NCBI GenBank assembly: GCA_963845975.1
Contig: CAWJUD010000001.1
Coordinates: 496,001 to 560,000, forward strand
Source of the DNA: JBEKIK01 sp963845975
GTDB lineage: Bacteria > Planctomycetota > Planctomycetia > Pirellulales > Thermoguttaceae
Direction of reading: 5' to 3'
DNA: 64,000 bases
In this document: one piece after another, positions 42,907-51,552 of the stretch
How positions within the stretch are numbered: the stretch's first letter is position 1
How the letters are laid out: the number at the start of each line of letters is the position of its first letter
Position numbers and translations under genes: made by a program
Notes under the pieces: generated by a model
The model's input: the letters and a program-made list of their open reading frames with translations, nothing else
Told to the model about the DNA's origin: nothing
Database searches by the model: none

Positions 42907-44354
42907 TGGCGTTGAAGATGATCCTTGCCAGCCACCTGGCCTCGCCGGAGCAGGTGCGGCGATTCCAGGTCGAGGCCCGGGCGGCCGCCAAACTGCGGCA
43001 TTCGCACATCGTGCCCATCCACGAGGTAGGCCAATTGAACGGCCAGGATTACTTTACCATGGAGTACATCGAGGGCCAAAGCCTTGCCCAGCGGATCCAA
43101 GCGGAAAAGGAGACGGAGCTAATTTGTGCGAAGCACCCGGCACCTACGGGCACCACGCAGAGCATGGCCGGTAGGTCGGGCCGTGACCAGGCTTCGGTTG
43201 GTGCCGGCAAATTAGCCACGTCCCCTTATCCTCCAGCGATCGACGTACCCACGGCCGTGCGAATCGTAAGTGTAATTGCCCGGGCGGTGGAGTATCTGCA
43301 TAGGCAGGGAGTCGTTCATCGGGATTTAAAACCATCGAATATTCTACTAGACGCCCAAGGCGAACCGTACGTTACTGATTTCGGGCTAGCCAAAATTCTC
43401 GCGTCTGACGCACAGCTTACGGCCACCGACGTTATTGCCGGCACGCCGTCCTACATGGCCCCGGAGCAGGCCGCCGGGCTCGGCCGGGAGGTTGGGCCAG
43501 CCGCAGACGTTTACAGCCTGGGGGCGATTCTATACGAATTGCTTACCGGGATGCCTCCGTTTTTGGAAAAAAATTTCTTGGAAACACGGTTGAAGGTCTT
43601 AAGTGCCGATCCGATTCTGCCGCGGCGCATGAATCCGAAAATCCCTCGCGAGTTGGAGTTGATTTGCCTGACATGCCTGCGAAAAACGCCGGGCGAACGC
43701 TACGCCTCGGCCGAGGCCCTGGCCGACGATCTGGACCGTTTCGCCCGGGGCGAGCCGATCAAGGTCCGCCCGCCGCATTTGGGGCAGCGCTTTTTGGGCT
43801 GGACGCGGCGGCAACCTGCGCTGGCCTCGCGCCTGGGCGGGCTGGCGCTATTCTACGTCATCGATTGGATAAATTATCTGCGGGGCACGATCAATGCCGA
43901 TTTTCATTTAAAGATATCGATTGTGCTGGCGATTTGGGTAATCGGATCGATTATCTGTCAGCGCTTGGTGGAAACGCGGCGCTGGTCTATGGCGGCGCCT
44001 TTTATCTGGGGCACGCTGGACTCGATTCTGTTCCTGATCGTGCTAATGATCGGCGACGGCGTGGCCAGTGCGATGATCGTGGGCTACATATTGCTGATCG
44101 TGGCCTCGGGCTTATGGTTCCGCGTGCGATTCGTGACTTACATGGCCGTTTTATCGCTTTTATCGTACGGCGTGTTGACGGCGGATTATTATTATATTTG
44201 GCGTCCCTGGCTGGACCCGCAGTCGCATGTGCCTTATTTGACGTTCGACCGGCACGTGATTTTCGCGGTTTCGCTGGCGATAGCGGCCTTGATAGTCGCG
44301 TATTTTGTGCAGCGCGTGCGGATTCTCAGCAGTTTTTATGGGCAGAAGAATTGA
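42807..44354 (+). CDS. Membrane-anchored Hanks-type serine/threonine protein kinase
   Basis: The 515-residue frame begins at the glycine loop (GRGGMGVVYKARQ) with VALKMI, HRDLKPSN (from about residue 171), DFGLAKI and MAPEQA, so all catalytic elements are present. A 33-residue segment (about 105-137) is encoded by a 99-base palindromic element, in frame. The C-terminal 180 residues contain six or seven hydrophobic helices instead of an external sensor. The ATG at 42807 is inside repeat sequence; the true start is probably 42535. It likely responds to a membrane signal and pairs with the upstream sigma factor. Confidence 0.85.
   Translation: MPRGFGGYQLLAEIGRGGMGVVYKARQEDLDRVVALKMILASHLASPEQVRRFQVEARAAAKLRHSHIVPIHEVGQLNGQDYFTMEYIEGQSLAQRIQAEKETELICAKHPAPTGTTQSMAGRSGRDQASVGAGKLATSPYPPAIDVPTAVRIVSVIARAVEYLHRQGVVHRDLKPSNILLDAQGEPYVTDFGLAKILASDAQLTATDVIAGTPSYMAPEQAAGLGREVGPAADVYSLGAILYELLTGMPPFLEKNFLETRLKVLSADPILPRRMNPKIPRELELICLTCLRKTPGERYASAEALADDLDRFARGEPIKVRPPHLGQRFLGWTRRQPALASRLGGLALFYVIDWINYLRGTINADFHLKISIVLAIWVIGSIICQRLVETRRWSMAAPFIWGTLDSILFLIVLMIGDGVASAMIVGYILLIVASGLWFRVRFVTYMAVLSLLSYGVLTADYYYIWRPWLDPQSHVPYLTFDRHVIFAVSLAIAALIVAYFVQRVRILSSFYGQKN
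43118..43216. repeat. 99-base in-frame palindromic element in the kinase gene
   Basis: Perfect terminal inverted repeats GCTAATTTG (43118-43126) and CAAATTAGC (43208-43216) enclose nested GC palindromes. The length of 99 keeps the frame and adds 33 codons between kinase motifs. It is related to 45250-45297. Confidence 0.75.
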
Positions 44355-44370
44355 GATTAGCGATAAACTC

Positions 44371-44440
44371 AGAATGCAGAATGCGGTATTCAGTATGCAG
44401 AACGAAGAACTGTAAACTGTGAACTGAAAACCAAAAACTT
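44371..44440. repeat. Long period-7 tract after the kinase gene
   Basis: At least ten units: GCAGAAT, GCGGTAT, TCAGTAT, GCAGAAC, GAAGAAC, TGTAAAC, TGTGAAC, TGAAAAC. The phase is kept throughout. Confidence 0.8.
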
Positions 44441-44445
44441 TAAAA

Positions 44446-45102
44446 TCAAGACTTGAAAGAAGATCTTACCACCGGGTCGCTTAGAACCACGAGCGCCCAA
44501 ATGCCAAAGGGAATGCCTAAACCGCAGCATGGCCCGATGCAGGGAATTAGGGCAATAATAGATGCGGCCATGGCAAATCCGTAATTTTCCAACCCCTTCA
44601 TTTTTATCGCGCCCATCAGAACTACGATGCTCAGGATGATCCCAACCGAACCAAAAACTATATAAACCGGCCCTGAAACCAATACTGGCATGCCATGACG
44701 AGGGGCGGCGGCAGCCACAAAACCAAGTTGTAATATCTGAGCAAGAATAAATATCACCGTAAGGGCTAAATCAAGCACGGCGATGATTATCAGACTTACC
44801 GCAGGTCCGGAAACGCGCTGTAACGCATATTGCTGATTGGCTTGAGGCCCCTGTCCTTGAGATTGTCCCTGGGGCATCTGATAAGGACCTTGATAGCCGG
44901 TGGGACTGGCGGGCTGCGGAGTGCCGGAGTCAAACGAACCGCCCCCGCCGGAAGGTGGCATAGGAGAGGGAGCGGCAGGCATTTCCTGGGCCGGGATCTG
45001 GGTTTGGGTCCCGCATTCGGGACATTGTGCCATACGGCCCGCGGTGTCATCGCCCGTGCGCAACAACCGTCCGCATCGACTGCAATGGAATTCAATGGAC
45101 AT
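44446..45102 (-). CDS. Zinc-ribbon membrane protein
   Basis: The 218-residue protein starts at MSIEFHCSRCGRLLR after AAGGAGG. Paired CXXC motifs (CSRC, CPEC) form an N-terminal zinc ribbon, then a Gly/Pro/Gln-rich linker of about 60 residues, then three or four hydrophobic helices with a PCIGPCCGLGIPFGIWAL signature. This layout is common in planctomycetes. The function is unknown; a membrane sensor or scaffold is possible. Confidence 0.7.
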   Translation of the reverse strand: MSIEFHCSRCGRLLRTGDDTAGRMAQCPECGTQTQIPAQEMPAAPSPMPPSGGGGSFDSGTPQPASPTGYQGPYQMPQGQSQGQGPQANQQYALQRVSGPAVSLIIIAVLDLALTVIFILAQILQLGFVAAAAPRHGMPVLVSGPVYIVFGSVGIILSIVVLMGAIKMKGLENYGFAMAASIIALIPCIGPCCGLGIPFGIWALVVLSDPVVRSSFKS

Positions 45103-45249
45103 CGGCAAAGTCCTCCTTGGCGATTACTATAGCTAAAAAGCGGCAAAATGCAAAGGCGGTCATTACCTATCTATTCGCCGCTTTTCCATAATTATTTATG
45201 ATGTTCGGAAAACTGGACAAAAATAACCGAGGGAGATAAAGGGAACGCT

Positions 45250-45297
45250 ACTAGTTTGCCGGAACGGCCCGACCAACCGACCATCGCACAAACTAGT
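45250..45297. repeat. ACTAGTTTG palindromic element
   Basis: Perfect 9-bp terminal arms ACTAGTTTG and CAAACTAGT. The inner GCCGGAACGGCCCGACCAA recalls the complement of the element inserted in the kinase at 43118. Confidence 0.7.
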
Positions 45298-45316
45298 TGC
45301 GTCCCCGTTTAATCGT

Positions 45317-45730
45317 TCAATGTGTCCCGGCAAGGCTGTAAATCAGGATAATCAGTACGGTCAGGGTTATAACGACGTAGATCTTGTCGCCTTGCCGGAA
45401 AAAAGCGACCAAGGACAGCAATACCCGCATCACGGGCGTGGCGATGAGGAGCAATAGGCCAAGCTGGATAATTCCCCGGCCGCTTATGGCCAGTGCATCT
45501 TTGACGATTCCAGCGATGGATCGCAAGTCGGTGGGTTCGCCCATGAATCGTTGGTAATCGGGCAGGTTTGTTCCATGGCGGGATAAATAAACAACAGCCC
45601 CGATCATGACCACCGCGGCCGAAACGACGACGCCTGTTCTGAGCACATTGCCCAGGATGTTCTCGACCTGTTGATCGGTAGGGCCACCTAGTTTTTTATT
45701 TTGATTTTCGATGTGATGGTTATCGAGCAT
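45317..45730 (-). CDS. DUF1634 membrane protein
   Basis: About 137 residues with three hydrophobic helices (TGVVVSAAVVMIGAVVYL, GIIQLGLLLLIATPVMRVLLSLVAFF, KIYVVITLTVLIILIYSLA). DUF1634 proteins are commonly encoded beside TauE/SafE transporters, as here, and the pair is assumed to act together in anion export. I start at MLDNHHIENQN; the frame is open 13 codons further. Confidence 0.8.
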   Translation of the reverse strand: MLDNHHIENQNKKLGGPTDQQVENILGNVLRTGVVVSAAVVMIGAVVYLSRHGTNLPDYQRFMGEPTDLRSIAGIVKDALAISGRGIIQLGLLLLIATPVMRVLLSLVAFFRQGDKIYVVITLTVLIILIYSLAGTH

Positions 45731-45762
45731 ATTGAATAACTTTATTGCAAGCGAAAAAACTC

Positions 45763-45787
45763 CGGGCACAAGTGCCCGGGCTAAACG
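45763..45787. repeat. CCGGGCAC hairpin ending GGCTAAAC
   Basis: CCGGGCACAAGTGCCCGG is a perfect 8+8 stem with an AA loop, followed by GCTAAAC. Confidence 0.65.
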
Positions 45788-45851
45788 GATAATATAACAT
45801 TAAGTTTCCGAAACCTATAAACGCTGCAACTTCGAGGGACTAATATTAAAT

Positions 45852-46688
45852 TTAAAACCTTCCAGTAAAACCGTTATAAATCATTTCGATGGCCAAAACC
45901 ACAATCACCGCCGTAAAGAGCTTACGTAAAATCGCACTTTTTGCGCTCTTTAGAAAGACCGTGGCCAACATTGCGCCGGGAAGGACTCCGAGCACCACCG
46001 GCATGGCCAATCCGGGATCGATATAGCCGCGATTTAGATACACGCCCGCGCTGGCGGCCGCGGTCACGCCGATCATGAAGTTGCTGGTGGTTGTGGAGAC
46101 TTTAAAAGGGATCCGCATGGCTTGATCCATGGCCAGGACCTTTAGGGCCCCGGAGCCGATTCCCAGGAGCCCTGAAAGGCCGCCGGCCGCAAACATCAGG
46201 CTGAAGCCCGCCGGCACGCCGCGGACATGGTAGGCGATTTGCCCGTCAGGGCCGGGAAAGGCGCCGTCGAATTTCAGGTATGCCGCGATCCGATCGGGCT
46301 TATCCGGACGTTGTTTTGCCGGGCGAGGGCGGCTCGATGTGTATGCTAATCCTATCAAAACAAGGCCAAAGATCACGGCCACCACATCGGGCGACAACAG
46401 GGCGGCGACGCCCGCGCCGACCAGGGCCCCGACTGTCGTGGCGATTTCCAGGAACATGCCGATACGCATGTTGGTGTAACCCTCCTTGACGTATGCCGCG
46501 GCGGCGCCGGAGGAAGTTGCGATTACCGAAACCAAAGACGCGCCGATGGCATAACGGATATCAACGCCAAAGGCCAGGGTCAAAAGCGGGACGATGACCA
46601 CTCCGCCGCCCAGCCCGGTCAATCCGCCCAAAAACCCGGCGACCAGGGAGCCCAACCAGATTAGAGCCGTAAATTCCAGGACGTTCAT
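45852..46688 (-). CDS. TauE/SafE-family sulfite/anion exporter
   Basis: The 278-residue protein has about eight helices in two halves, each with a Gly-rich signature (GGLTGLGGGVVIVPLL and GGLSGLLGIGSGALKVLAM). The family exports sulfite or sulfonates. The start at MNVLEFTALIWLGSL (46688) is preferred over the longer basic extension, which reads repeat sequence. It is transcribed with the DUF1634 gene, about 120 bases apart with a hairpin between. Confidence 0.85.
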   Translation of the reverse strand: MNVLEFTALIWLGSLVAGFLGGLTGLGGGVVIVPLLTLAFGVDIRYAIGASLVSVIATSSGAAAAYVKEGYTNMRIGMFLEIATTVGALVGAGVAALLSPDVVAVIFGLVLIGLAYTSSRPRPAKQRPDKPDRIAAYLKFDGAFPGPDGQIAYHVRGVPAGFSLMFAAGGLSGLLGIGSGALKVLAMDQAMRIPFKVSTTTSNFMIGVTAAASAGVYLNRGYIDPGLAMPVVLGVLPGAMLATVFLKSAKSAILRKLFTAVIVVLAIEMIYNGFTGRF

Positions 46689-46796
46689 GCTTTTTCCCCG
46701 CCTTCGCTTGGCAAATCGCTTTACCCGGGGCAAGTGCCAGGGCTATTGATGGTCCGGTAGATAATGCCGCATCATGTGTTTCCATTTATGGCATAT

Positions 46797-46826
46797 ACTC
46801 CCGGAGCAAGCTCCGGGATTAAACGA
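46797..46826. repeat. CCCGGAGC hairpin ending ATTAAAC
   Basis: CCCGGAGCAAGCTCCGGG has 8-bp arms and an AA loop and is followed by ATTAAAC, a variant of the CTAAAC end. Confidence 0.6.
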
Positions 46827-46886
46827 TGAATACGACATATTTATATGACATTCAATAAAGTTGAAAGAACTGCCGGCCTCTTAATT

Positions 46887-48161
46887 TTACTGTTTGTGTT
46901 TTCGAGTGCTCTTAGCGCTTGGAGCAATTTTTTGGGCTTGAGGCATGGTTAAAGAATCGTGTTCGGCAGGCTCCTTTATGTATTCTTCGGGGCCTTCAAA
47001 GCTCAGCGGGGCATCGGCGTGCGGATCGGTAATGCGGATGGCAACCTTGCCGCTTAAAAGGTCGTCGAACAGGCGGCCGACGAATTGGGCGCGCCAGCCC
47101 AGGGCCAGGCGGGGCGGGTTCTTGGGTTTTGTCTTGCGAATGTCGTAGGCGATCAGTTCGCGGATGTCGTTGGGCGTGCCCACGATCGTGGGGGCCAACT
47201 GGGCCTGGCGGCAAATGCTTCCCAAGGCGGCAAAGAGGAATTGGCCCAGCACGGAAAGTTGCGGCATCTGGTTGCCGTGGATTTTGACGGGCAGTTTTTC
47301 CTCGGGCAGATCCAGCCCGCGCTGAATGCAGGCGGCGATCTCGTCCAAGCGGCGGATCAAATCGCCCCGTTCCATGCCCCGCAATGCGCGGATATGGCCG
47401 GGATCGGCAGTCCCGCGGCGGGCGAGTTCGACGATCAAGTCGTCGCGAAGCACGCGCCGTGCGGGTTGGTTGCGGCGTTTGGCCTCGGAGTCGCGCCAGC
47501 GATAGAGTTCCTTGAGTACGGCCAAAGCCCGGCTGTCAAGCCCGGTGTTGCCCGACACCCTGTGCCAGCGGTCGTGCAGGATGGATTTCTCCGCCTCATC
47601 CTGCCAGGCGGCCATTTCCTCGGCCATCCAGGTTTGCCGGCCGAGCTGATCGAGGCGCTCGCCGAGGATATCGCGAAGGGCGGGCAGGTACAGGGCGTCT
47701 GTAAGGGCATATTCGATCTGCCGCTTTGACAGGGGGCGGCGGCGCCAATCGGTGCGGGTTTCGTGCTTGGCGAACTTGTGTCCCAGAAGCTTGGACACGA
47801 GCGTGCCATAACCGGCGGGATATTCCACGCCCACCAGCCCGGCGGCGATTTGCACGTCGAACAGCCCCGCCGGCCGTCGGCCGGTGGCATGCAGGCAAAA
47901 TTCCATTTCCCCGCGCCCGGCATGGACGACAGTTTCGTGCCCCTCGGCGGCGATGACTTCCCAAAAGGGAGTCATGTCGCCGATTTCCATGGCGTCGATC
48001 GCGGCCAGCTCGTTTGCGGCCGACACTTGCACCAGGCAGAGCACGGGCCGGTAGGTGTGCTCGGATACGAATTCGGTGTCGAAGGCGATCGACTTGCAGG
48101 ATGCCAACGCCCGGCAGTATTCTTCTAATTGTTCGCTTGTAGTGATGTATTTGTACTGCAT
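46887..48161 (-). CDS. rnd: Ribonuclease D
   Basis: The 424-residue 3-prime exonuclease has the DEDDy motifs: Asp28-Thr-Glu30 (FDTEFVSEHTY), VVHAG.GEMEF, and YALTDALYL. Two HRDC-like helical domains follow (about 210-380). RNase D trims tRNA 3-prime ends. The C-terminal extension ends in a basic tail (KSTRKHKQ). The gene is followed by a short gap and a TauE gene on the same strand. Confidence 0.9.
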   Translation of the reverse strand: MQYKYITTSEQLEEYCRALASCKSIAFDTEFVSEHTYRPVLCLVQVSAANELAAIDAMEIGDMTPFWEVIAAEGHETVVHAGRGEMEFCLHATGRRPAGLFDVQIAAGLVGVEYPAGYGTLVSKLLGHKFAKHETRTDWRRRPLSKRQIEYALTDALYLPALRDILGERLDQLGRQTWMAEEMAAWQDEAEKSILHDRWHRVSGNTGLDSRALAVLKELYRWRDSEAKRRNQPARRVLRDDLIVELARRGTADPGHIRALRGMERGDLIRRLDEIAACIQRGLDLPEEKLPVKIHGNQMPQLSVLGQFLFAALGSICRQAQLAPTIVGTPNDIRELIAYDIRKTKPKNPPRLALGWRAQFVGRLFDDLLSGKVAIRITDPHADAPLSFEGPEEYIKEPAEHDSLTMPQAQKIAPSAKSTRKHKQ

Positions 48162-48167
48162 GCAAAT

Positions 48168-49028
48168 TTAGAAGAACAAAAACGTAGTAAGGACAAAAAT
48201 TGGTATCAGGATGGCGCCGCTGTAAAGCATATATCCGAAAAAGCCGGGCATTTTAAGGCCCGATTTTTCGGCAATGGCCTTGACCATGAAATTCGGCCCG
48301 TTGCCTATGTAGGTATTCGCGCCCATGAACACAGAGCCCAGGCTGATTGCGGCCAGCAGGGGTTCGGAAACTCCGGCAACAGGCAGCGGTAAACCCATTT
48401 TGACCGTCAGGGATTGGGCCGCGGTGAAAAAGACGACATAGGTCGGGGCATTGTCGAGCACCGACGACAGCGTGCCCGCGGCCCAGTAAAAGTGCCAAGG
48501 CTCGGTCAAACCCAGACTCGGGCCGCCAACGGCAAGGATCTGCAAGGCCGGCTGCATGGTGATGAATATGCCAAAGAACAGGGCCGCCACTTCGATGATC
48601 GCGGCGTAGTTGAAATCGTTGTCTTCCCGCAGTGCCCGGCTGCCCAGTGCCAGCGAAAGAGCCGCCAAAAGCAACTGCACAATCTCACGTAAGTATAACC
48701 AGGGATGCCAATCCGTGCCAGGTATCGTCTTGGCGGGATCCAAAAAAGCCACGGAAAGCACCACGCCCAAGAGTAAAAAGGCATTCGGCCAAATACCGCA
48801 GAGCTTGAGACGGCGGACTTGCGATCTCATCGCGGGCGATATCGGATATCTCTTCATGCGGATAGAACCAGAAGCGGTCCCAAAGGTAATAAATCGACTA
48901 TTAAAAGGCCATTTACAAAGAACCACTCTTTCCAGAGGGTTATGGTATACAAAAAGGGAACCCCCAATAAATATCCCAAAAACAAGGGCGGGTCGCCCAA
49001 AGGTAAAAGACACCCGCCGCAATTGCAT
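48168..49028 (-). CDS. NhaD-type sodium/proton antiporter, C-terminal fragment
   Basis: From about residue 70 the sequence is a normal transporter half (CGIWPNAFLLLGVVLSVAFLDP, LSSVLDNAPTYVVFFTAAQ, GSVFMGANTYIGNGPNFMVKAIAE). The first 70 residues are out of frame: the intermediate frame reads IYYLWDRFWFYPHEEISDIARDEIASP, joining both halves. Two +1 insertions, near the GTCGAT at about 48900 and the CCGCCG at about 48823, explain the split. Confidence 0.75.
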   Translation of the reverse strand: MQLRRVSFTFGRPALVFGIFIGGSLFVYHNPLERVVLCKWPFNSRFITFGTASGSIRMKRYPISPAMRSQVRRLKLCGIWPNAFLLLGVVLSVAFLDPAKTIPGTDWHPWLYLREIVQLLLAALSLALGSRALREDNDFNYAAIIEVAALFFGIFITMQPALQILAVGGPSLGLTEPWHFYWAAGTLSSVLDNAPTYVVFFTAAQSLTVKMGLPLPVAGVSEPLLAAISLGSVFMGANTYIGNGPNFMVKAIAEKSGLKMPGFFGYMLYSGAILIPIFVLTTFLFF

Positions 49029-49747
49029 ACCACAAAGATAAAGAAAATCACCGTATGAACGACGTGCCTGCGCTCGGAGTTGGTTTCCAGCAAGGGCCGG
49101 ATCAAGAGCATGGCCGCACCGGTGGTGCCGATGAAACTGGCCAGCACCCCGCCAATCAGCAAGAATACAACGTTGGTAGTAGAATGGGCGCGAAGATCGC
49201 CCGTGATGCGAATGCCGCCGCTAATAACATAAAGACTGAACAACAGGACAATGAAAGGAACATACTCCTTGAGCATGGCATTGGCGAAGACGTCCCAGGT
49301 TAAGCCATAATTAGTCCCTGATTCGCTGGGCATTACGACATGGTGTGCGGGCCAGTGGGCTTCGACCGGCTGATTGTGAATCCAAAGGTAATATCCCAAC
49401 GTGATCGCGGCCAAGACCGCCGCGATATAAAAACGATGCAAGTTGCTTTCCCACCAATGCGCGACGCCGGGTAAGAGGGGAAATAATGCGATCACGCCCA
49501 ACATCAATGCGAAGGGCAGCACCATCCAAAGAGGCGGGGGAGAATAAATTTCGATTTCAGAGGATTTCTCTTCCATTGTCGCAGGGGCTTCTGACAGGGC
49601 GGAGTGATTATGTTGGCCGGCGACTATAGCGGCGGTCGCTTGCTGGGGAAGGTTAAACCACAATGCCAGCAGGTAAAGAGCAACTAAAATGCCAACGCCG
49701 AAAAGAACAAATTTACTCGACCCGGCGGAAGAATCCATGTCGCTCAT
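48854..49747 (-). CDS. NhaD-type sodium/proton antiporter, N-terminal fragment
   Basis: This 297-residue part starts MSDMDSSAGSSKFVLFGVG. It holds helices and signature loops of the NhaD/CitMHS superfamily: VISGGIRITGDLRAHSTTNVVFLLIGGVLASFIGTTGAAMLLIRPLL and CNCGGCLLPLGDPPLFLGYLLGVPF. A His-rich segment (AGQHNHSALSEAP) sits near residue 45. The protein ends prematurely at LLVLSA. The repaired gene (48168-49747) would be about 525 residues, the usual size. Confidence 0.75.
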   Translation of the reverse strand: MSDMDSSAGSSKFVLFGVGILVALYLLALWFNLPQQATAAIVAGQHNHSALSEAPATMEEKSSEIEIYSPPPLWMVLPFALMLGVIALFPLLPGVAHWWESNLHRFYIAAVLAAITLGYYLWIHNQPVEAHWPAHHVVMPSESGTNYGLTWDVFANAMLKEYVPFIVLLFSLYVISGGIRITGDLRAHSTTNVVFLLIGGVLASFIGTTGAAMLLIRPLLETNSERRHVVHTVIFFIFVVCNCGGCLLPLGDPPLFLGYLLGVPFLYTITLWKEWFFVNGLLIVDLLPLGPLLVLSA

Positions 49748-50125
49748 TTGATTCTTTGTGAACTCTGGAATGGATTGTTAAGATGTTCTAACATAATCTC
49801 ATGAAGGAATACATTTAGAGCTTAATCCATGATATTAAAAAAACTGATCAATGCAATCTAACAGATGTTTTCCTGAACTTTCCACTCACTCTACATTGCC
49901 TATATTCTCCATACAATTAAAACATGTGCAAATACAACGGCATATAATGTTAAAACAGGAAATGTGAACAAGAAATGCTTGACATTTTTGTTAAATAAGT
50001 AATACTAACCGTCCTCTGGTGGTCTTTTTTTAAATTTTTTCTTTTTTAAAGGAGGAATATGATTTATTTCCTTTCGGGATAGGAATAGTCCGGAAGTTTA
50101 ACTTTTTCGGGGAAGGAGCTTGATC
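49748..50125. other. AT-rich gap with a possible promoter
   Basis: No gene is seen. TTGACA at 49979-49984 is followed after 15 bases by TAATAC, a suboptimal promoter arrangement. The sequence is more AT-rich than its neighbours. Confidence 0.35.
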
Positions 50126-50344
50126 GTGCTGAAATCAGTATTGGAGGCGATCAAACTGGGGCAATGGGATTTCGAACCGCCGGAGGCGGATCCCATTGAA
50201 TTCGAGGCTGCCGACGCCATGCCCGGTACAAAGGAAAAACTACTCGTGATGGCCGAGCGTGTCCGACGCGGTTTGCCGATCTGGCACGAAGCAGATCGAG
50301 AAGATATTGACGCCCCTCCACCGCCACGAAGGAATTTGGAATAA
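50126..50344 (+). CDS. Small planctomycete-type protein of unknown function
   Basis: The 72-residue protein reads MLKSVLEAIKLGQWDFEPPEADPIEFEAADAMPGTKEKLLVMAERVRRGLPIWH. I have seen this WDFEP...DAMPGT.EK pattern in planctomycete genomes, but the function is unknown. GTG 50126 is chosen because AAGGAG ends seven bases before it; the TTG at 50120 would be too close to the RBS. Confidence 0.7.
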   Translation: MLKSVLEAIKLGQWDFEPPEADPIEFEAADAMPGTKEKLLVMAERVRRGLPIWHEADREDIDAPPPPRRNLE

Positions 50345-50472
50345 TTCCCTCTTAATTTTTGTGCGACGGTTTTTTCAACCTCCGGCTCCGCAGGAGGAAA
50401 GGAGTTTTTGTCTATGTATATCTACTTTATGTGAGCATAGCCGAAAACACGTGCTATTCTGAGCGAAGCGAA
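50345..50472. repeat. Fragments of palindromic repeats
   Basis: CTCCGGCTCCGCAGGAGG (about 50380-50397) and a partial RHSERSEE element (TTCTGAGCGAAGCGAATC, about 50457-50474) precede the stop of the convergent gene. Confidence 0.5.
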
Positions 50473-51078
50473 TCAAACCGCTAAAGGCGAACTCAGGTTG
50501 CGAATAAGCCACCGCACTTTTAAGGCTTTCCATAGTTCACTGATCAGTTCGCGCTCAGGCGGATCGGACTCCTCGACGATCCGATCGATTTCGGAGCACA
50601 AGAGGTTCAAGAGGCCGGATGAACTTTTTCCACCCGGCAAGACATTCATCCGATTAGGCAACAGATTTTCGATTCTAGTCCAGGCCGTTATAATGTCGAT
50701 CAGCCGGTCGATATAATCCAGCCGTTTTTCGGCCGTCAACTTGCCATAAAATCTGGCTTTCTCAACAAGCCACGGCCTGAGCAGTACAGGGATATTGCCC
50801 CAAACTCTGTTCTGCTGCGTCTCATCCAGACTCACGCCGATGGCCTTCCAATCCAGGTCCTTGCAGCATTCCTGTTCCAGACGGTTAGCCAGAATCAGCC
50901 GGTTTTGCCAGGTTTGTTTGCTCAAGTCCTTGCATACCAACCAGGCAAAAAGTTCTTGGCGATTTGCGTAAGCTGGGTCAGGCAGGTCGTATAAGCTCAG
51001 GTGAATCACTACCCCAATGGTTATGACCAGCGATACGGCAGACGTCAAAATCAGCAATTTCCCACGATTTATTCGCAC
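50473..51078 (-). CDS. Membrane-anchored protein of unknown function
   Basis: The 201-residue protein has an N-terminal signal anchor (LLILTSAVSLVITIGVVIHLSLY) and a helical, charge-rich body (WQNRLILANRLEQECCKDLDWK, KLTAEKRLDYIDRLIDIITAWTRIENLLP). One adjacent cysteine pair is present. No family recognised. It stands alone, upstream of a 470-base gap. Confidence 0.6.
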   Translation of the reverse strand: MRINRGKLLILTSAVSLVITIGVVIHLSLYDLPDPAYANRQELFAWLVCKDLSKQTWQNRLILANRLEQECCKDLDWKAIGVSLDETQQNRVWGNIPVLLRPWLVEKARFYGKLTAEKRLDYIDRLIDIITAWTRIENLLPNRMNVLPGGKSSSGLLNLLCSEIDRIVEESDPPERELISELWKALKVRWLIRNLSSPLAV

Positions 51079-51552
51079 ACAGCCACCATAAAAAAGGGGG
51101 GAAGGACCACAGACTAATCTATTTTAGCTCGAAATTTCACCAAAAATCAGGGTTTCCAATCATACTTTTAGCCAAATGTACCGGCCTGTTGTTGGGGTGG
51201 AAGTTGGACTTCCATCCCCGGGCGATAGTACAACTTTCGCCCCACGATATCTGAATCTCGCCATAATCAGGCCGTAAACCCCCAGGATTGCACTAAATCA
51301 ACGTTGACGTATCTGGGCTGGAATGGCACGCTATAGGGGCCATTGTGTTATTACCCAAAGCCTTTAGCAAATGGGGTGGCTCCCGGTATTTCTTTAAAAC
51401 GCATGAAATTAGGACCATAGGACGGCGTCTGTCTCCATTTTATTCGCAAAAACGGGCGTCCTATTGGTCTGTCTTATGACATTATTTTTTGAGGATTTAT
51501 AACATTTATTAAATGCCGTATTCGTTGTACCGCGACGACAAGGAGGTTTTCG
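51079..51552. other. Gap upstream of the TolC-like gene
   Basis: No gene is seen. Bases 51190-51245 (GTTGGGGTGGAAGTTGGACT, TCCATCCCCGGGCG) resemble a palindromic element at 54150-54215. AGGAGG is present just before the next start. Confidence 0.45.
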
